NCBI GenBank assembly: GCA_045649455.1
Contig: JAZRPV010000028.1
Location: 1 to 32,852, forward strand
Source of the DNA: JAEDES01 sp045649455
GTDB lineage: Bacteria > Bacillota_I > Bacilli_A > RF39 > UBA660
Direction of reading: 5' to 3'
DNA: 32,852 nt
The translations under genes were made by a program, and so were the position numbers. Under the pieces are notes generated by a model. The model was given only the letters and a program-made list of their open reading frames with translations, was not told the DNA's origin and searched no databases. Within the stretch, counting starts at the first letter, position 1. Each line of letters begins with the position of its first letter. Below are positions 22,901-29,978 of this stretch, one piece after another.

Positions 22901-23777
22901 CTGATAGTCCTGTATATAAATCAATAATTCCTTCTTTATAAGAAAGATATATCTTATTCCAAATAACACTTTCAACATATCTACTCTTTTTAGGATGCAT
23001 TAAATATCTAATAGTAAGTTCAATATGATCACCAACTAACTTAGTATAAATAATTGGATCGTATTTATTAAAATAAACTCTATTAGTTTGATTTACAATA
23101 TCAACTTCTTCTTTCATCTTTTTAGGAATATTTTTAACAACTTCTAACCCATTAACAATTTTATATAATTCTTGTTTATTCTTTACTAAGTCACAATCCA
23201 TCTTAATATTAATTGTTAACTCATCCCAAACATATTTAAATCCCTTATTAATATTCTTTATTGCTTTAGAGAAAACTATTGAATTTGGAAAAGTAATAAC
23301 AATACCTGTAGATTGACCTCTATCATCTTTATTAGAAACCTCTAACACTTCAAAATTTAAAGCAGAAATATTCATAACATCTCCCTTCAAATCATCAATT
23401 TGAATTCTATCTTCTACATTAAAAGGCTTCTTAATCTTAATATATAATCCACAGAAAAAGTTTAAAATTAACTCTCTTAAAGCAATTGTTAATGCTGCTG
23501 AAACAACACTAATTAAAGTCATTAAATTTTTAATATAATCATCCCATATAAATAATAAACATAAAATTTCAAGTATGTTCAATATTATTAAAAATGATTG
23601 AGTAATATAATAACCCTTTCTATCGGTAAATTTCTTATTAATAATTAATTTACCTAATTTTCTTAAACCTAAAAATATTAAAAATACAATTGTTGTTGCA
23701 ACTAATAAATAAATATAAATTTCTTCAATAGTTGTAACCTTACTTAAATACTTACAAAAATCTTTTAATAAATCCAT
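22893..23777 (-). CDS. MscS-family mechanosensitive ion channel
   Basis: 294 aa. Small-conductance mechanosensitive channel that releases solutes on hypo-osmotic shock. Three transmembrane segments are visible (about 19-38, 57-80 and 85-115). The third carries the pore-helix pattern of small residues (SVVSAALTIALRELILNFFCGLYIKIKKPFNVEDRIQI), followed by the beta domain with the SALNFEVLEV and FPNSIVF motifs typical of the MscS core. GGGAGG precedes the ATG, and a TATAAT promoter with extended -10 lies just upstream. It ends in a strong terminator and stands alone. Confidence 0.92.
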   Translation of the reverse strand: MDLLKDFCKYLSKVTTIEEIYIYLLVATTIVFLIFLGLRKLGKLIINKKFTDRKGYYITQSFLIILNILEILCLLFIWDDYIKNLMTLISVVSAALTIALRELILNFFCGLYIKIKKPFNVEDRIQIDDLKGDVMNISALNFEVLEVSNKDDRGQSTGIVITFPNSIVFSKAIKNINKGFKYVWDELTINIKMDCDLVKNKQELYKIVNGLEVVKNIPKKMKEEVDIVNQTNRVYFNKYDPIIYTKLVGDHIELTIRYLMHPKKSRYVESVIWNKIYLSYKEGIIDLYTGLSED

Positions 23778-23802
23778 AGTAATCCCTCCCTTTGAGTTAG
23801 TA

Positions 23803-23831
23803 ATTATACCATAAAATCATTATATTTTTAA
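23803..23831 (-). promoter_or_regulatory. mscS promoter
   Basis: Minus strand TTAAAA (23826-23831), 17-base spacer, TATAAT (23803-23808) with extended -10 TGG. Confidence 0.6.
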
Positions 23832-23853
23832 GACTCTCCATCACTCAAATTCT

Positions 23854-23883
23854 AAACTTTACAAAACTTTACAAAACTTTACA
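23854..23883. repeat. Three perfect 10-bp tandem repeats
   Basis: AAACTTTACA occurs three times head to tail, between the terminator of the 78-aa gene and the mscS promoter. No inverted partner seen. Confidence 0.9.
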
Positions 23884-23907
23884 AAAAAAATGCTATTAAA
23901 GCATTTT
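23883..23907 (-). terminator. Intrinsic terminator of the 78-aa gene
   Basis: Minus strand AAAATGCT-TTAAT-AGCATTTT and T tail. The TAA stop falls in the loop. Confidence 0.88.
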
Positions 23908-24132
23908 TATTAATTCATTGAATAAATATTCTTTTACAGAATCTTCTTTTTCTTCTTTTATTTTAGAAATTAATTCTCTATATTTTTCTTTTCTATCTTC
24001 AGCAATATCAATATATTCTAATTTATCTTCAAATTCTTCAATTCTCTCACCAATTGTTGTATCTTCATTTTCTATATCTTTATCTAATATTGCTTTAAGT
24101 ACACCTGTTCTTTCTAATTCTTCACTTGTCAT
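23896..24132 (-). CDS. Hypothetical small charged helical protein
   Basis: 78 aa; not recognised. Almost wholly charged and helical (EERIEEFEDKLEYI, EDRKEKYRELISKIKEEKED), likely a coiled-coil. Starts at the ATG at 24132 after TAGGA. It follows a 51-aa membrane protein gene by eight bases and ends in a strong terminator, so the two probably form the tail of the unit that begins at the S66 peptidase. Confidence 0.65.
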   Translation of the reverse strand: MTSEELERTGVLKAILDKDIENEDTTIGERIEEFEDKLEYIDIAEDRKEKYRELISKIKEEKEDSVKEYLFNELIKML

Positions 24133-24140
24133 ACAAAGTC

Positions 24141-24296
24141 CTACTTTCTAACTATTTTTCCTAATAAAAATCCACCAGTTACAACAGCACCAACAAAAAT
24201 AATATGTCTTGCAGTACCTTCAAATGAACTATAAGCAATTCCTCCGAAAATTAATACAACTATAAGTAAAAGTATTAATAATAATTTCTTTTTCAT
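24141..24296 (-). CDS. Small membrane protein, 51 aa
   Basis: An open frame missed by length filters: ATG at 24296, TAG at 24141-24143. It begins MKKKLLLILL and has two hydrophobic segments (about 4-22 and 31-46) separated by a short polar loop (AYSSFEGTARH), ending in a basic tail (GKIVRK). GAGAGG lies seven bases before the ATG and overlaps the end of the S66 peptidase gene region; the next gene starts eight bases after its stop. Good ribosome site, tight spacing and a plausible two-helix membrane protein support it as real. Function unknown. Confidence 0.72.
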   Translation of the reverse strand: MKKKLLLILLLIVVLIFGGIAYSSFEGTARHIIFVGAVVTGGFLLGKIVRK

Positions 24297-24305
24297 AAAC
24301 CTCTC

Positions 24306-25292
24306 CTACTCTAAATTAAATTCTATACTTCCTTCATTATCTTTATATTTAATAATTACTTCACTACCATTAATCATAGTCATCTTAGGACAAACATGAC
24401 CAACATCAGCATCATAAATATAAGGAATATCTCCAAAAATCTTTTTTAATCCATCTTCATATTCTAAATCATCAATAAATCCACTTGGATACATTACTCT
24501 TCCAACTATTACACCAACAGTAGTATCAAACCATCCACAATTTTTCATTTGAAATAAAGTTCTATAAAAATCTTCTTTTCCTAAAGCAAAATTATCAAAG
24601 TACCAAATAATCCCTTCATCTTTATATCTATCTAAAAATTCTTTTGTATAGTCATATTTTGTACCAATCATTTCTCTTAATACATCGATACATCCACCAA
24701 TTAATCTACCAGAAAATTCAACATTATCATAATTAGATTTCCACTTTACTTTTGTATCTAATGCATAAGAATTAGTTCTTTTCTTTTTATCACTTTCATA
24801 TAATGAATAACTTTTTTGTATTGGAATATTTCCTTTTACAATATTTAAAAAATTAATTTGTGACTCATGTAATTCATCTGTATCAAAACTACCTGCATTA
24901 AATCCATATAAAGTAGCAATATCAAACTTAGTAGTAACATAATATAAGAACGATGTAGGATCAGATGCTCCTGCATACCATTTAATATTTTTCTTTATAG
25001 AATGATCATTAATATGTGGCATCATTTCAATTCCAAAATCACCACCACATGCACACATAACCATATGTACATCTTTATTATTAACTAAATCATTTAATTG
25101 TTCTGCTCTTTCTTCTCCACTACTAGAAACATAACTAGCTACTCTAACATTATCAGTTTCAATAATATTAAAATTATATTTTTCAATATTACATATTGAC
25201 TTATTAAACTCAGTATTTGAATTACCAACTCCTGCAGACATAGCAGTAACACCAATAGTATCATTATCCTTTAAAAACTTAGGATACTTCAC
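24306..25292 (-). CDS. LD-carboxypeptidase/MccF-like peptidase (S66 family)
   Basis: 328 aa with a GTG start at 25292 that overlaps the upstream membrane gene by 14 bases. S66 peptidases use a Ser-Glu-His triad to cleave L,D- bonds in cell-wall peptides or to detoxify peptide-nucleotides. Here the nucleophile is S110 in GASDPTSF, preceded by a CACGGDFG region, and H299 in VGHVCPKM. The expected Glu in the FLED-like motif is Asp here (D233, YFDNF). The rest of the fold, including the SGRLIGG segment (194-200), looks intact. Activity is probable but may differ because of the Asp. Role: wall recycling or resistance to a peptide antibiotic. Confidence 0.88.
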   Translation of the reverse strand: MKYPKFLKDNDTIGVTAMSAGVGNSNTEFNKSICNIEKYNFNIIETDNVRVASYVSSSGEERAEQLNDLVNNKDVHMVMCACGGDFGIEMMPHINDHSIKKNIKWYAGASDPTSFLYYVTTKFDIATLYGFNAGSFDTDELHESQINFLNIVKGNIPIQKSYSLYESDKKKRTNSYALDTKVKWKSNYDNVEFSGRLIGGCIDVLREMIGTKYDYTKEFLDRYKDEGIIWYFDNFALGKEDFYRTLFQMKNCGWFDTTVGVIVGRVMYPSGFIDDLEYEDGLKKIFGDIPYIYDADVGHVCPKMTMINGSEVIIKYKDNEGSIEFNLE

Positions 25293-26103
25293 TTAAATCA
25301 CTCACTTTCTTCTTAGATTTGATTTTCATAATAATAAAATAACTTTGAGATATTAAAATTCCACTTACAATAAAACAAACAATAATCATAAATGCCCTCA
25401 TAAAATCAAAAGGAATATGTAATGGCATATTAAATGTAATAGTACTAACAATATAATGAATTATACAAAGTATACAAAACATTAATAAACCACAATAAAA
25501 TACTTCTTTACCAACGCATTTCAACCATTCTAAAGATGGGAAATATAGGGCAATGATAATACCCAATATAACTACTAATAAAATAATTGAAAGATGTACA
25601 TAAGAAAATTGACTTAACTCATAAAATGCTAAAACAAAACTTCTTACTATTTTAGGTATATCCTTATCCATTACTAAATCTATATATTTAGCCTCTACTG
25701 CTTGTAATTCAACAATATCATCTATACTATCAATAAATTCATCATATATTTTATAGCCAATAAAATCTTCTAACTCATCTCTATTATCTATAACAAAATT
25801 TTGAATTTTAATTATTAAATTTTTATTTTTAACTACTTCTCTATGTCCAAAATCATAGAAAAATCCATCAATAATTTCATTTAAAAAACTATTAATTAAT
25901 TCACTATTACCAGCTTTTTCTAAAGTACTTCTATCAATATTAAATTTTTCAAACACTTCAATGGAACCATTACTTGTTAAAAATATTTCAGTAACTGCTT
26001 TTTCTATAAATCCACTAAAACACATATGAAAAATCAAACTCATTAAAACAAGAAAAAAAACACTTCTTAAAAAACCAATTAATGCTGTTTTAAAAAATTT
26101 CAT
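25279..26103 (-). CDS. Hypothetical membrane protein with four segments
   Basis: 274 aa; family not recognised. A first hydrophobic segment at about 5-32 is followed by a long, mostly helical extracytoplasmic or cytoplasmic domain of about 130 residues rich in Asp and Glu (FIDSIDDIVELQAVEAKYIDL), then three further membrane segments (about 168-188, 199-225, 234-258) and a basic tail (KIKSKKKVSD). TATAAT lies about 20 bases before the start, where GGTGAGGAG precedes the ATG. Coupled by overlap to the S66 peptidase gene, so it may assist in its role or location. Confidence 0.78.
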   Translation of the reverse strand: MKFFKTALIGFLRSVFFLVLMSLIFHMCFSGFIEKAVTEIFLTSNGSIEVFEKFNIDRSTLEKAGNSELINSFLNEIIDGFFYDFGHREVVKNKNLIIKIQNFVIDNRDELEDFIGYKIYDEFIDSIDDIVELQAVEAKYIDLVMDKDIPKIVRSFVLAFYELSQFSYVHLSIILLVVILGIIIALYFPSLEWLKCVGKEVFYCGLLMFCILCIIHYIVSTITFNMPLHIPFDFMRAFMIIVCFIVSGILISQSYFIIMKIKSKKKVSDLSEVS

Positions 26104-26137
26104 ATACTCCTCACCTTATGATTATTATATCACAAAT

Positions 26138-26162
26138 AAAAAAAAGACTTCAACAGAAGTCT
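26138..26162 (-). terminator. Intrinsic terminator of the flavoprotein gene
   Basis: Minus strand AGACTTC-TGTT-GAAGTCT and T8. The TAG stop lies in the stem. Confidence 0.9.
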
Positions 26163-26781
26163 ATCTTATAAAATTAGTAAAAACTTTCTTTTCAGTTTTA
26201 GGAAATTCAATTCCATTACCTTTTCCTGCTTCAATACATTTAAGTATCCAACTCATATTATTTGCAAGTATTCTCATTGTTTGCATTCCTTCTAAATCTT
26301 GTCTTACTTCTTCTTTAGTTGAACCAAAGACACCATTCCAATAATTACTTGTAACAATAGGCATACATGAATATGCAAAATACTTATTTAATACATCAAA
26401 TGTAGAAGTTCCTCCTGCTCTTCTACAACTTACTATACAAGCAGCAGGTTTTCCTTTAAATAAATTTGGTTTACCATAAAAAACTCTATCCATAAAACTT
26501 ATCATCGCACCATTTACAGAAGCATAATGAACAGGTGCACCAAAAATAAATCCATCAGCAGTTTCACATTTATCTAAGAATTCATTTACAACATCATTAT
26601 AAATACATCTTTTACTTTGAAAACATTGTCCACACCCAGTACATCCAGATAATGGTTTAATTCCTATCCAAAAAATTTCAGAATCAATTCCATTTTCTTC
26701 TAATGTTTTCTTTATTTCTAATAATGCTTCATTTGTACATCCATCTTTATGTGGACTTCCATTTACTAATAAAACCTTCAT
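26161..26781 (-). CDS. FMN-dependent flavodoxin-fold protein with a cysteine cluster (NADPH-dependent FMN reductase/Isf-like)
   Basis: 206 aa, cytoplasmic. The N-terminus VLLVNGSPHKDGCTNEAL (3-20) is the FMN phosphate-binding loop of flavodoxin-like NADPH-dependent reductases. A compact cluster CTGCGQCFQSKRC (47-59) has the spacing of the iron-sulfur flavoprotein (Isf) family that can bind a [4Fe-4S] centre. FGAPVHYASV and the CRRAGGTST segment fit the same family. It shuttles electrons or reduces quinones or other acceptors; the partner is unknown. It begins four bases after the NTP_transf_6 gene and is last in that operon. Confidence 0.9.
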   Translation of the reverse strand: MKVLLVNGSPHKDGCTNEALLEIKKTLEENGIDSEIFWIGIKPLSGCTGCGQCFQSKRCIYNDVVNEFLDKCETADGFIFGAPVHYASVNGAMISFMDRVFYGKPNLFKGKPAACIVSCRRAGGTSTFDVLNKYFAYSCMPIVTSNYWNGVFGSTKEEVRQDLEGMQTMRILANNMSWILKCIEAGKGNGIEFPKTEKKVFTNFIR

Positions 26782-26785
26782 TTAA

Positions 26786-27391
26786 TCACCACTCTATTAT
26801 ATTTAATTTATCCCATTTAGCTTTCCATCTTTTGCATCTTGCCTCATAAGATTCTTTATCAAAATATCTTTTAACTGGTCTAATAGTCAAACTAAATAAA
26901 TCATCTAATCCATAAGGACAATAAACAACCAACTTGCCATGTTCTTTTCTAATGCCAATGCAAGTAACTGTACTTCCCCAACTACTAACAGCATCTTCGC
27001 AGCTAATATAAGGTTCTCTATTTGTACCATATTTTGGATTATACCAAATATGTACTCGAGCCTGATTCTTAATATCAGAAACTACATCTATATTTTTTAA
27101 TCTTTCTTCTAAATCTTTAATAATAACATCTTCTGCTTCATATGAAGTATCTTCATCAAAATAAACAATATCATAATCTTTAATACCATAATCACTTTCA
27201 TAACCATGATAATAATTAAATACTGTTTGATTAACTCCACCTGCACCAACATACCAGTTTTTAAACTTAGAATTTTCTAATGCATATGATTCTAAAACAT
27301 CAAGAATCTTCATAAGTTTTTCATTCTTACTAATTATCTTTTCAAATACTTCTAATTGAATATCTATACTTTTATTTAATCCATCTAACAT
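26786..27391 (-). CDS. Nucleotidyltransferase-like protein, NTP_transf_6 (DUF925) family
   Basis: 201 aa. The conserved pattern of this family is intact: GAGGVNQTVFNYYHGY, KDYDIVYFDEDTSYEAED with the likely metal-binding acidic residues, NQARVHIWYN, AVSSWGSTVTCIGI, PYGLDDLFSL and the C-terminal KWDKLNIIEW. Such proteins have a nucleotidyltransferase-like fold but their substrate is not established. The ATG overlaps the upstream stop by one base (TAATG). It is the middle gene of a DUF5662, NTP_transf_6, flavoprotein unit. Confidence 0.9.
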   Translation of the reverse strand: MLDGLNKSIDIQLEVFEKIISKNEKLMKILDVLESYALENSKFKNWYVGAGGVNQTVFNYYHGYESDYGIKDYDIVYFDEDTSYEAEDVIIKDLEERLKNIDVVSDIKNQARVHIWYNPKYGTNREPYISCEDAVSSWGSTVTCIGIRKEHGKLVVYCPYGLDDLFSLTIRPVKRYFDKESYEARCKRWKAKWDKLNIIEW

Positions 27392-27966
27392 TATCTTGTA
27401 TACCTATTATAAATCTTTCTTAAATTTTCTTTATCTAATACTTTATCAACACCATGTTTACTTACATCAGTAAACACTTTAGTTAAAACAAGATCAATTT
27501 TAGGATTAATTAAAGCTCCTTCTCTTTTATTTAACCAATACTCTAGTTGAAATTCTTTAGTCCATTTCTTACCTTGATAAATCATTCCTGCCGCTAATTG
27601 ATCACATATCATTTCAACAACATATGGATAAGGAATAATCGGTGTAGGTTCATATGTATCATTATCATACCAATATTCATAATGATGTTTATTTCTACCA
27701 AAATGATGTAACCAAGCTTCAGAATATCCAACTTCCATCTTTCTATTCTTTATAGGACTATAAGTACCTTGATAATATTTAACGCCTTCAAAAAACTCTG
27801 TAGGAGAATATTTTGATAAATCATGAAGTAATCCTCTCCATGGTTGTCCAGCCTTACAACATAAAACAAACACTTTAAATCTATGTTTATTAACAGTATG
27901 TAAATGTTTAAAAAATTTACCAATTGTTATTTTATATTTTGATTCATTTTTATTACTTTTTTTCAT
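27391..27966 (-). CDS. DUF5662 family protein
   Basis: 191 aa. The visible pattern, HxxFKVFVLCCKAGQPWRG then LLHDLSKYSPTEF (47-59), WLHHFGRNKHHYEYW (about 85-99) and PYVVEMICDQLAAGMIY, is typical of DUF5662. The HD and clustered His residues look like a metal site, as in HD-domain phosphohydrolases, but no activity is known. GAGGTAGT precedes the ATG at 27966. It is first in the operon and its promoter (TTTGTA-17-TATAAT, minus strand) overlaps the cotJC terminator. Confidence 0.88.
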   Translation of the reverse strand: MKKSNKNESKYKITIGKFFKHLHTVNKHRFKVFVLCCKAGQPWRGLLHDLSKYSPTEFFEGVKYYQGTYSPIKNRKMEVGYSEAWLHHFGRNKHHYEYWYDNDTYEPTPIIPYPYVVEMICDQLAAGMIYQGKKWTKEFQLEYWLNKREGALINPKIDLVLTKVFTDVSKHGVDKVLDKENLRKIYNRYTR

Positions 27967-28003
27967 ATACTACCTCAACATTCTATTAAAATTATATCAT
28001 AAG

Positions 28004-28027
28004 AAAAGAACTATACAAAGTTCTTTT
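28004..28027 (-). terminator. Terminator of the cotJ operon
   Basis: Minus strand AAAAGAACT-loop-AGTTCTTTT with a short T tail. The TAA stop of cotJC lies at its 5' arm. Confidence 0.65.
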
Positions 28028-28655
28028 ATCTATAAGGATATTCTCCCATTAATTGATTAACTATATAACTATTATTCATTATTGATTTATCTTCTGTCTT
28101 ATTCATCTTCTTTTTATAATAATCATATAGTTCTTTAAATCTTGCAAAGTGAACAATCTCTCTTTGTCTTAACCAAAGTAATGGTTCAATGACATCAGGA
28201 TCATCAGTTAAATTAATTAAGTTCTCATATACAGCTCTTGCTTTTTGTTCAGCAGCCATATCTTCACTTAAATCAGCAAGAACATCTCCTGTTGTTGCAA
28301 AATAAGTAACCGTAAAAGGAACTCCATTAGCATCTGTAGGATATAATCCTTTACCATGTTCTGCATAATGGCTTTCAAGTCCTGCAGCTTTAATTTCTTC
28401 TAAAGTAGCATCTTTCATTAATTGATAAATCATTGTTGAAATCATCTCAATATGTGCAAGTTCTTCTGTACCAATATCAGTAAGTAACGCTTTACCTCTA
28501 TCATCAGGCATAGTATATCTTTGATTTAAATATCTAAGTGCAGCAGCAAGTTCTCCATTAGAACCACCATACTGCGTAACTAAAAACTTAGCCATTCTTA
28601 AATCTTTCTTTTTAATATTAATAGGATATTGTAATTTCTTTTGATAATTAAACAT
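28026..28655 (-). CDS. cotJC: Spore coat protein CotJC (manganese-catalase-like)
   Basis: 209 aa. Ferritin-like four-helix dimanganese fold: EELAHIEM (residues 66-73), EQKARAVYENL (about 136-146) and EIVHFARFKEL near 166-176 supply the Glu and His ligands expected for a manganese catalase. In Bacillus subtilis CotJC is a spore-coat protein encoded in the SigE-controlled cotJABC operon. Its ATG overlaps the stop of the upstream fused cotJA-cotJB gene by eight bases, with GGGAGG inside that gene. This is clear evidence that the organism, or its recent ancestor, makes spores. Confidence 0.95.
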   Translation of the reverse strand: MFNYQKKLQYPINIKKKDLRMAKFLVTQYGGSNGELAAALRYLNQRYTMPDDRGKALLTDIGTEELAHIEMISTMIYQLMKDATLEEIKAAGLESHYAEHGKGLYPTDANGVPFTVTYFATTGDVLADLSEDMAAEQKARAVYENLINLTDDPDVIEPLLWLRQREIVHFARFKELYDYYKKKMNKTEDKSIMNNSYIVNQLMGEYPYR

Positions 28656-29052
28656 AACGATTTACCTCCCATGGAAATTTCTCAGTAGCCCATACAAATG
28701 GAGTTTGATTTAAACTTTCACTATCTGTATTAACAACACCATATTTTGATTCATACATCTTTAATAAATTATTTTCTCTTTCTCTATAATCATTAAATAA
28801 TTGAATCATACTAACATCATCTGGATGTAAATCTAAATATAATTGAATATCATGTTTAGCAAAACAAATTCTTGCTAGTTCTAAGAACATTTTTTCCATA
28901 TCATTATTCCCTACTAACTCTTTAGGTTTGTAATTTTTATATTGTTCATATAAATTACTAAACATATTTCCCTTATTAAATCCTTCTTCTGGTGAATATA
29001 AAGAAGGCATATTCATATTACGAATAAAATCGTATTTATAACTATTAATCAT
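28648..29052 (-). CDS. Fused spore coat protein CotJA-CotJB
   Basis: 134 aa from the ATG at 29052, which has GGGAG at good spacing; the TTG at 29067 is less likely. Residues about 14-44 (NMPSLYSPEEGFNKGNMFSN, then LYEQYKNYKP) match the conserved core of CotJA, including YxPEEGxxxGxMF. Residues about 53-130 match CotJB: a helix (MFLELARICFAKHDI), LYLDLHPDD (71-79), FNDYRERENNLLKMYESKYG and the C-terminal WATEKFPWE. In Bacillus these are two separate genes, so here the first two genes of cotJABC are joined. It is coupled to cotJC. Confidence 0.88.
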   Translation of the reverse strand: MINSYKYDFIRNMNMPSLYSPEEGFNKGNMFSNLYEQYKNYKPKELVGNNDMEKMFLELARICFAKHDIQLYLDLHPDDVSMIQLFNDYRERENNLLKMYESKYGVVNTDSESLNQTPFVWATEKFPWEVNRYV

Positions 29053-29126
29053 ATAATCTCCCTTCAAATTATTCTATTCTAATGAATAAATTGTTCAATT
29101 ATATAAGCCCAATTATCAAAAAACAC

Positions 29127-29155
29127 TTGCATTTTTATAAAAAGTATAATAAAAT
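29127..29155 (+). promoter_or_regulatory. Promoter of tRNA-His
   Basis: Plus strand TTGCAT (29127-29132), 17-base spacer, TAAAAT (29150-29155), with the tRNA starting about 19 bases later. Confidence 0.6.
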
Positions 29156-29173
29156 AAAGAAGTCAATTGAAAT

Positions 29174-29250
29174 GGCGGCATTGGTGAAGTGGTTAACACG
29201 CTAGTTTGTGGCACTAGTATGCATGGGTTCGATTCCCATATACCGCCCCA
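29174..29250 (+). tRNA. tRNA-His (anticodon GTG)
   Basis: Full cloverleaf with encoded CCA. The extra 5' G(-1) at 29174 faces C73, the identity mark of tRNA-His. Anticodon GTG at 29208-29210 within a CTAGT/ACTAG stem. T arm ATGGG/CCCAT with loop TTCGATT. The acceptor stem has one C-A mismatch (29179 with 29242). It is on the strand opposite to most genes. Confidence 0.97.
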
Positions 29251-29257
29251 TATTGAA

Positions 29258-29284
29258 ATTACTCAGAACAATCTGAGTTTTTTT
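29258..29284 (+). terminator. Intrinsic terminator of tRNA-His
   Basis: Plus strand ACTCAGA-ACAA-TCTGAGT followed by T7. Nearly the same 27-base sequence recurs at 29832-29858. Confidence 0.93.
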
Positions 29285-29319
29285 GTGTCCAAAATAAAAA
29301 AGCATTTATAAATAACGCT

Positions 29320-29805
29320 TTATTTTTTTATCAATTTTAAAATTGTTTTAATAGATTCTACTACAACATTTTTGTTTTCTTTAACTGCCTTAACTGCACC
29401 AACCACAGTCCCAGCAGCAACACCAACTGATACAGCAGCACTTCCTATACCTTTAGCAATTTTAATGCTCTTTTTACTTATTCTTCCAATAAAGTTATCA
29501 TTAAAAATAATTTTATTAAGTTCTTCCTTTATATTTTTTGCTTCAACTATATTACTGCAAACAAATTCTAAACTTTCAGTAGAAGTAGAAATAATAATGT
29601 TAGAATTCTTTTGTATTACTTGTGCTTTATCTTTTATAATCTTGATATCTTTAATCAAAATATCTTTTATAATTTTATATTTCTTCTTAAAAAAACCCGT
29701 TTTCTTCTTAAAAAGAATATAAGATTTAGTAATAGTTAATAAAATATCTGAATTTGAATTAACAAATTTTACTACACCTTCATACACAATTTCATTATTT
29801 TCCAC
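29320..29805 (-). CDS. Hypothetical PH-like protein beside tRNA-His
   Basis: 161 aa from the GTG at 29805 (eight bases after GAGG); a GTG at 29814 overlaps the ribosome site and is less likely. The first 100 residues are short beta strands rich in Ile and Lys with a final helix (EAKNIKEELNKIIF), the layout of a bacterial PH-like (bPH/YokE-type) domain. A Gly/Ala/Val-rich hydrophobic helix follows (GIGSAAVSVGVAAGTVVGAV, about 117-137) and then a basic tail. Not firmly recognised. It faces away from the tRNA and lies between two copies of the tRNA terminator. An extended -10 (TGTTATAAT) overlaps the second terminator copy. Confidence 0.68.
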   Translation of the reverse strand: MENNEIVYEGVVKFVNSNSDILLTITKSYILFKKKTGFFKKKYKIIKDILIKDIKIIKDKAQVIQKNSNIIISTSTESLEFVCSNIVEAKNIKEELNKIIFNDNFIGRISKKSIKIAKGIGSAAVSVGVAAGTVVGAVKAVKENKNVVVESIKTILKLIKK

Positions 29806-29831
29806 ACAATACACCTCGAATATATTATAAC

Positions 29832-29858
29832 ATTACTCAGAGCAATCTGAGCTTTTTT
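29832..29858 (+). terminator. Second copy of the tRNA-His terminator sequence
   Basis: Plus strand CTCAGA-GCAA-TCTGAG followed by C and T7, differing from the tRNA copy at two positions, with the flanking ATTA conserved. No plus-strand gene lies directly upstream of it. Confidence 0.85.
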
Positions 29859-29870
29859 TATTCAAAACAA

Positions 29871-29895
29871 AACAAGAGTCTAACTCTTGTTTTTA
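29871..29895 (+). terminator. Additional hairpin terminator without an evident gene
   Basis: Plus strand AACAAGAGT-CTA-ACTCTTGTT followed by T-tract. It lies between the duplicated terminator and the promoter of the HTH-ATPase-CYTH gene. Confidence 0.75.
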
Positions 29896-29925
29896 TAAGT
29901 TCTACTTATTTTCGAGTCTATTTCA

Positions 29926-29954
29926 TTGAACTAAAAAACACTTTTATTTATAAT
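29926..29954 (+). promoter_or_regulatory. SigA-type promoter of the HTH-ATPase-CYTH gene
   Basis: Plus strand TTGAAC (29926-29931), 17-base spacer, TATAAT (29949-29954). Confidence 0.85.
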
Positions 29955-29978
29955 ATACTTGTGAAAGGAATGATATAG

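Noticed and set aside
23854..23883. Iterons of a replication origin
   Set aside because: Only three short units, no DnaA boxes, no initiator gene nearby.
23918..24151. Plus-strand Ser-rich open frame
   Set aside because: Antisense shadow of the charged 78-aa gene, which has the ribosome site and terminator.
29372..29722. Plus-strand hydrophobic open frame of 116 aa
   Set aside because: Antisense of the PH-like gene; the minus-strand frame has the ribosome site and promoter.
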